Positions 59,661 through 64,000 of a DNA stretch of 64,000 nt are shown one piece after another. Origin of the DNA: Przewalskia tangutica (taxonomy: Eukaryota > Streptophyta > Magnoliopsida > Solanales > Solanaceae); assembly GCA_029844215.1 (NCBI GenBank), contig CM056728.1, forward strand, positions 83,389,676 to 83,453,675, in the 5' to 3' direction. The notes under the pieces are model-generated. The model saw only the letters and a program-made list of their open reading frames with translations, ran no database searches and was not told where the DNA came from. A program made the translations under genes and the position numbers. Within the stretch, counting starts at the first letter, position 1. The number at the start of each line of letters is the position of its first letter.

Positions 59661-60130
59661 TTATTGATAGCGAGTCGATGTAAGTCTTATGCAGATCATC
59701 GCGTCGACATTTGGAGTTTGAGGTTGATGATTGGGTTTTCTGAAGGTGTCACCCACGGCGGTGTGATGAGATTTGGGAAGAAGAGGCTTCAGCCCAAGGT
59801 ACATTGGGCCTTATCGATTGTCCATGGGTAGGCAAGGTTGCCTATGAGTTGAATCTGCCGTCCGTCTGGAGGCGTGCATCCGTTTTTCATGTTTCTATCT
59901 TTGAGGAGATGTATCGGGATCCATCTAGAGTGCACTGATTGATGATGTCCGGTGACGGAGGGTTATCGTATGAGAGAGTCCCATAGCGATACTCGATCGT
60001 CGGGTTAAGCGATCGGACAAAGGATGTAGCTTCCACAAAGTCTTATGGCGAACGAGCAGAGGAGATGACGTGGGAAGCAGAGGAGGACATGAGGCGTAAG
60101 TATCTCACTTATTCCCCACACCTCCAGTAA
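59661..60130 (+). pseudogene. Integrase tail and chromodomain of element B
   Basis: 'GKVAYELNLPSVWRRASVFH', a stop near 59938, then in shifted frames 'DRTKDVAST', 'EEMTWEAEEDMRRKYLTY', ending at a stop near 60128. Same C-terminal pattern as in J. Confidence 0.83.
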
Positions 60131-60256
60131 CTCACTTTCCTACTTGATTTTAATTATCATATGTACTTAAGTGTTGTATTGTGGCCGTGTGTGGCATTTG
60201 CAAACCGTTTAAGTTATGAGGAACTATGTCGTTTCGATTTAATTGAATCTAGAAGG

Positions 60257-60285
60257 AACATTCGGACGAATGTTTCTAAGGAGAA
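60257..60285 (+). other. Hairpin and polypurine tract of element B
   Basis: Inverted repeat AACATTCG / CGAATGTT at 60257-60274, then CTAAGGAGAA with the purine run AAGGAGAA at 60278-60285 touching the LTR. Confidence 0.82.
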
Positions 60286-62779
60286 TGTTATACCCGTAGT
60301 TCCGCAGTATGTATGTGAGGACGACGCGTACAAATGTATAAGCCCTAATTAGGTTAAGGATGAAATTGTGAACTTCCAACGGAAAAGATTCTGAACCTTG
60401 TGAAGGAAATTTTACGTTTTTAATATTTTAACCAATTACGGATTTTTCCTAGAGATGAAATATTTTGGACCAATAGGAGGCGACATGTGTCACCCTCGTG
60501 GTACACAGGTTGGACGAAAATTAGTGGGCAAGTGGCCAAGGCCAGTAGTCAAAGTCTTGCAAGATATTTTGTTGGGCAAGTGGGAAGGGGGACCCTTGGC
60601 CTTGGACGTTTTTGGAGACATGTGGCTAGCCACATGTCTCATTTTGTGTGGACATATGTCCCAAAGTTGTGGTGGACATATGTCTCAAAGTTAAGTGGAC
60701 ATTTGGTTGGAAGACTTCACTCACACATGGATCAAATCTCCACCATACACATGAATCTTGGCCATGAATGTCCTATAAATACCCCTTAAGTTGCAAGACT
60801 TCTTCATCCACTTAAACAATTTCCAAGTCACAAAATCCTTCCCCTTTGGTGTAGCTCTCGTCCAAACTCCCCTTGGTATAAAAATTTCTTCAAGTATTGT
60901 TACTATCCCAAATACTTTAGCCTAAATCCCTTGTAGTATTCCAAAGTTACCTCTATACTAAGAGCCGGAAATACTACTTTATTTCCTTTAGTCGCAAAAC
61001 GAAACCCTAGGAAAATCTTCATAGTTGGATGAAGTATTAGGAGAAGTTGTTTAGAAACTTCTAAGGGTTTCTTGGAGCGGATTGGAGCGTACAGAATAAG
61101 AGTAAACGTTGCTCAGGATCGACTTATAATCTTGGATAATTTTGGGCTTATCGAGGTAATAATCTTTGTCCTTCTATTGTAATTAGAGAATACATATTGT
61201 AGTAGTTTAGAATTGAGTATAAGATGTATAGAAGGATGATAAAGAAGAGAATTGAACTGTATTTACATTGGACTGTATTTACAGTAGACTTGTGTAGTAT
61301 TGCGGGGAGGGAGGTGCTGCCCAATTTTCCGTAAAATAAAGAACCTTCTGCTTAGAATATTCTACGAAGTAGTCTAGACGTTGATAGACGTATTTGACTA
61401 TTATAGGTTGATACTCTGCGCGCGACATATGCGACTTGGCAGGTGGATTTAGCCGAGGAGGTATGTGATTCTTCCTATCCTCTTGAGCATGATATTTGTG
61501 AAATATATATAGTACGGTAGACGTACGTGTGTTAACTAAATTTGGTTTTACTTTGATGTCTTTTGACTTGAGTTTTAAATAATAAGAATCTTGAAGTATT
61601 TCAAAAGAGTTATGAATCATTTTTGGAAGAAAAGTAATACTTGGTTTTTCAAAAAGCTTAAGTGTTATACTAGCTTTATGGGAAGTTAGGTATAACGACT
61701 TGAGAAAGATAAGAGGAAACGGTTTACTTATTTGTTTATAAAAGCCTTGTAATGATTTCTGAAGGTGTGGTAAGTTGGTTTGATAAGTAGACATGTTATG
61801 ATGCTACGTGTGTTAGTGTCTTGTGACGTTTGTGTAAAAGGGGTTTCCTTGTTGTGCTTATGTTGTTTAACGATAAGCAGTTGTGCTGATATTATATCAC
61901 TTACCCCCCTGACTTGTTACGAGCCGAGGGCTAGCCACCCCCGATGCGAGGAATACCTCATGCGGGTCCATGTGACCTATGCGGAGCTGCGGGAGTTCCA
62001 GGATGATCACTCCGGGTGTGTTACGCCGATGCGAGGAATACCTCATGCGGTCTATGTGACTATGCGGACTGCGGGAGTCCAGGTTGATGCCGAGGGTTAG
62101 CTACCCCCGATGCGAGGAATACCTCATGCGGACCTAGGTGGTCTATGCGGACTGCGGAAGTTCCAGGATTAGGCTCGCATAATGATACTATGGGCGATCG
62201 CCTTGCTTGATCATTAGCGGCCTAGAAAAGACCGCCACGTTATATCTATTTTGCTCTTGTTTATCTTTGGCACTATGTGCGTTAAATTGGTTGTTAATAC
62301 GTATTTGTAATTGGTTTTAAAAATGCTATGATTTCATTTCGATTTTTACGTTTCACATACTTGGTACTGTTAGATCGACTTCTTGGGCCGTTCACGCCAC
62401 AGTAGAGGTACTCCTTGTTGGTCCCCGCTCCTAGGATCACCGCTTGCTGGGAAAGCCCCGTTTCTCCGGAGGCTTATCTTTTTGGGTATGATCTCCCTGT
62501 CATTGTAGCTTTATGTACATTCAGGGTATGGCGGGGCCCTGTCCCGCCATAGTGTTTACTTTCTTAGAGGTCTGTAGTCCTGTTGTAAATTTTGGGATGT
62601 AACTGTCAGACTTGGTATATATATACATGCCGAAAGACAACTTTTTCTTGGATAGACTGCTTTTTATTTTACTCTTTATCTCATGTATTTATTTTTATAT
62701 TCCGCTGGTTACTCTGATGTATATCTACTTGGGTGCCCGGGTAAGGCACCAGTCACGGGCCCGGGATCGGGTCGTGACA
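60286..62779 (+). repeat. 3' LTR of element B, 2.49 kb
   Basis: TGTTATACCCG to GTCGTGACA. TATA box 60774-60781, stem-loop 61657-61704, type 1 repeats 61920-62170, GC hairpin 62732-62750. Compared with the 5' LTR it has 4 instead of 12 Cs near 60870. Confidence 0.92.
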
Positions 62780-62784
62780 GATTT
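62780..62784. repeat. Target site duplication of element B (right)
   Basis: GATTT, partner of 19695-19699. Confidence 0.85.
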
Positions 62785-63488
62785 TAAAAGACAAGAGACT
62801 TGACTTATATTTGACTTGTGATAATGTTAAGAACTTGAATTGTGTTAAAAAGTTGTGAAACCACATTCATGAGTAATGTGTACTTGATCTTAATAAGGAT
62901 AATGTTATATTGATTTCGGGAATGAGAATAAGTATCGAACAAACCACTGCAGCGTTAATAAAGGAAAATGTATTGACTAATTAATTATTATTAAAACCAG
63001 TAGAAACCTCCATCTGCATAGAAGCTAAGATAAGACAAAATTGTATTACATTTCCTAGATCATGGCTGCTTTAATAAGATCATTAATAACAAGTATTGAT
63101 TTTCTTAAATTCCAAAGTAAGGAACTTGTTTTCTAAAAGAAAAGAGACATGCGGAATTTGAAGTGTTTTGTTTAAAAGAAAGGCATGGTTTTGTCTTAAG
63201 ATGGTTTAAAAAGAAGGTATGGAAATTGTTTTGGTTTACTTAAAAAGATAGTTACTCTATTTGATACTACGGGTATCGTGTGACTTTTTGTGAAAGAAAT
63301 GGATCTTTTTAAAGAGTTAAAGTACGTAGTACCTTGGGGTTAAAAATCCGGATTTGTTGTAATAAAATGAAAGTCTATGAGTACGTTGAACTTGCCTATG
63401 CTTGTTGTGATAGCCTTTTGTTGTGCAAGTGTTTTGATTCTGTGCTACCGCGTCTCTCGATGGAGGGCCGGCTATCTGGTTGATTGAT
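62780..63488 (+). repeat. LTR A, continued
   Basis: Continues LTR A after element B, matching 44600-45420 of LTR K and the reverse of 39990-40780. No gene. It leads into the satellite array. Confidence 0.85.
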
Positions 63489-64000
63489 GGACATACTGAC
63501 ACGATGGGTGGCCCACGGGTATGCTTCCACTATATCGATCCTTTTGGACATACTGACACGATGGGTGGCCACTTTATGCTTCCATTGTAAGTGTTATCTT
63601 GTTATTTGCTTTGGAAATACTGACACGTTGGGTGGCCCACGAGTATGCTTCCATTATGATTGTTATCTTGTTATTTCCTTTGGACATACTGACACGATGG
63701 GTGGCCCACGGGTATGCTTCCATTAGGAGTGTTATCTTGTTATTTGCTTTGGACATACTGACACGTTGGGTGGCCCACGAGTATGCTTCCATTATGATTG
63801 TTATCTTGTTATTTGCTTTGGACATACTGACACGATGAGTGGCCCACGGGTATGCTTCCATTAGGAGTGTTATCTTGTTATTTTCTTTGGACATACTGAC
63901 ACGTTGGGTGGCCCACGAGTATGCTTCCACTATGAGTGCTATATTGTTATTTCCTTTGGACATACTGACACGATGGATGGTCCACGTATGCGTCGATGAG
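63489..64000 (+). repeat. 69-bp satellite array in LTR A
   Basis: Units beginning GGACATACTGACACG at 63489, 63546, 63613 (GGAAATACTG), 63682, 63751, 63820, 63889 and 63958. The last five intervals (63613 onward) are exactly 69 bases; the first two are shortened (57 and 67). Two unit types alternate, giving a 138-bp dimer. The array runs off the window. The unit is a piece of the LTR also present once in K, twice in H and I. Confidence 0.93.

Larger units (their letters stand above)
19700..62779 (+). mobile_element. Element B: complete but dead gypsy element split by nested insertions
   Basis: Plus-strand chromovirus-like element: 5' LTR 19700-22178, PBS 22185-22196, gag 22387-22910 and 56092-56720, pol 56720-60130, PPT 60278-60285 and 3' LTR 60286-62779, with GATTT target duplications. 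Removing the nested block 22911-56091 leaves about 4.9 kb of internal sequence, near the size of element J's 4.8 kb. All domains of an autonomous element are present in order, but every one carries frameshifts or stops. Confidence 0.87.

Noticed and set aside
63574..63963. Open frame of 129 codons with a 23-residue repeat on the minus strand (and an open plus-strand frame)
   Set aside because: The 69-bp satellite is a multiple of three, so any stop-free unit stays open on both strands. No start context or domain supports a protein.
1..64000. Host protein-coding genes or non-coding RNA genes
   Set aside because: Every stretch could be assigned to LTR, internal or satellite sequence of the retrotransposons; nothing was left that looks like an exon series, tRNA or rRNA.

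Overview
The window is plant nuclear DNA made entirely, as far as I can see, of nested LTR retrotransposons of the Ty3/gypsy superfamily. I recognise no host gene, tRNA, rRNA or CRISPR array. The plant assignment rests on four things: 12-base primer-binding sites of the initiator-Met tRNA type (TGGTATCAGAGC), LTRs bounded by TG..CA, a Gag with a CCHC zinc knuckle, and a PR-RT-RNase H-IN-chromodomain order typical of plant chromoviruses (Del/Tekay-like C-terminus ending near 'RRKYPHLF'). Every coding region is broken by frameshifts and stops, so all are annotated as pseudogenes. The species cannot be named from the sequence.

Layout. (1) 1-9766, minus strand: a head-to-tail array, internal (partial gag) - LTR - internal - LTR, with a repeat offset of about 5.9 kb. 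It is inserted in the gag of element D. (2) 9767-14017, minus: the gag start, leader and 3.73-kb 5' LTR of D, itself inserted in an older LTR called C. (3) 14018-18110, minus: pieces of LTR C, split by a complete 3.46-kb solo LTR (S, 14336-17795) with TCATG target duplications. (4) 18111-19699 and 62780-64000, plus: LTR A, inserted in C. Its far part holds a 69-bp satellite running off the window end. (5) 19700-62779, plus: element B, with both LTRs (2.48 and 2.49 kb), PBS, gag, pol, PPT and GATTT target duplications 43 kb apart. (6) 22911-56091: a block of mostly minus-strand elements inside the gag of B. It holds LTR H, a gag-only internal region, LTR I (split by the full element J, 30063-39708), a second copy of the internal region, an inverted LTR K, LTR L, a third gag-only internal region and LTR M'. 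The nesting chain C > A > B > H/I > J is five deep.

Two kinds of element share related LTRs. B and J have gag plus a complete (dead) pol and LTRs of about 2.4-2.5 kb. The elements in 1-9766, H/I and L/M' have LTRs of 3.0-3.7 kb and an internal region of only 2.3-2.8 kb carrying gag and at most an integrase tail, as in gag-only non-autonomous elements. Their amplification presumably depended on a B- or J-like partner.

The most interesting signals are structural. A leader hairpin with a self-complementary GTGCAC loop, resembling a retroviral dimerisation signal, occurs in all seven leaders. An LTR hairpin has arms that differ between families yet stay complementary. A third hairpin abuts the polypurine tract. 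A 69-bp satellite with a 138-bp dimer order appears to be growing out of LTR sequence. Many small indels at CAG/CTG/CCGG sites between copies look more like assembly errors on methylated DNA than evolution, so reading-frame damage should be treated with caution.
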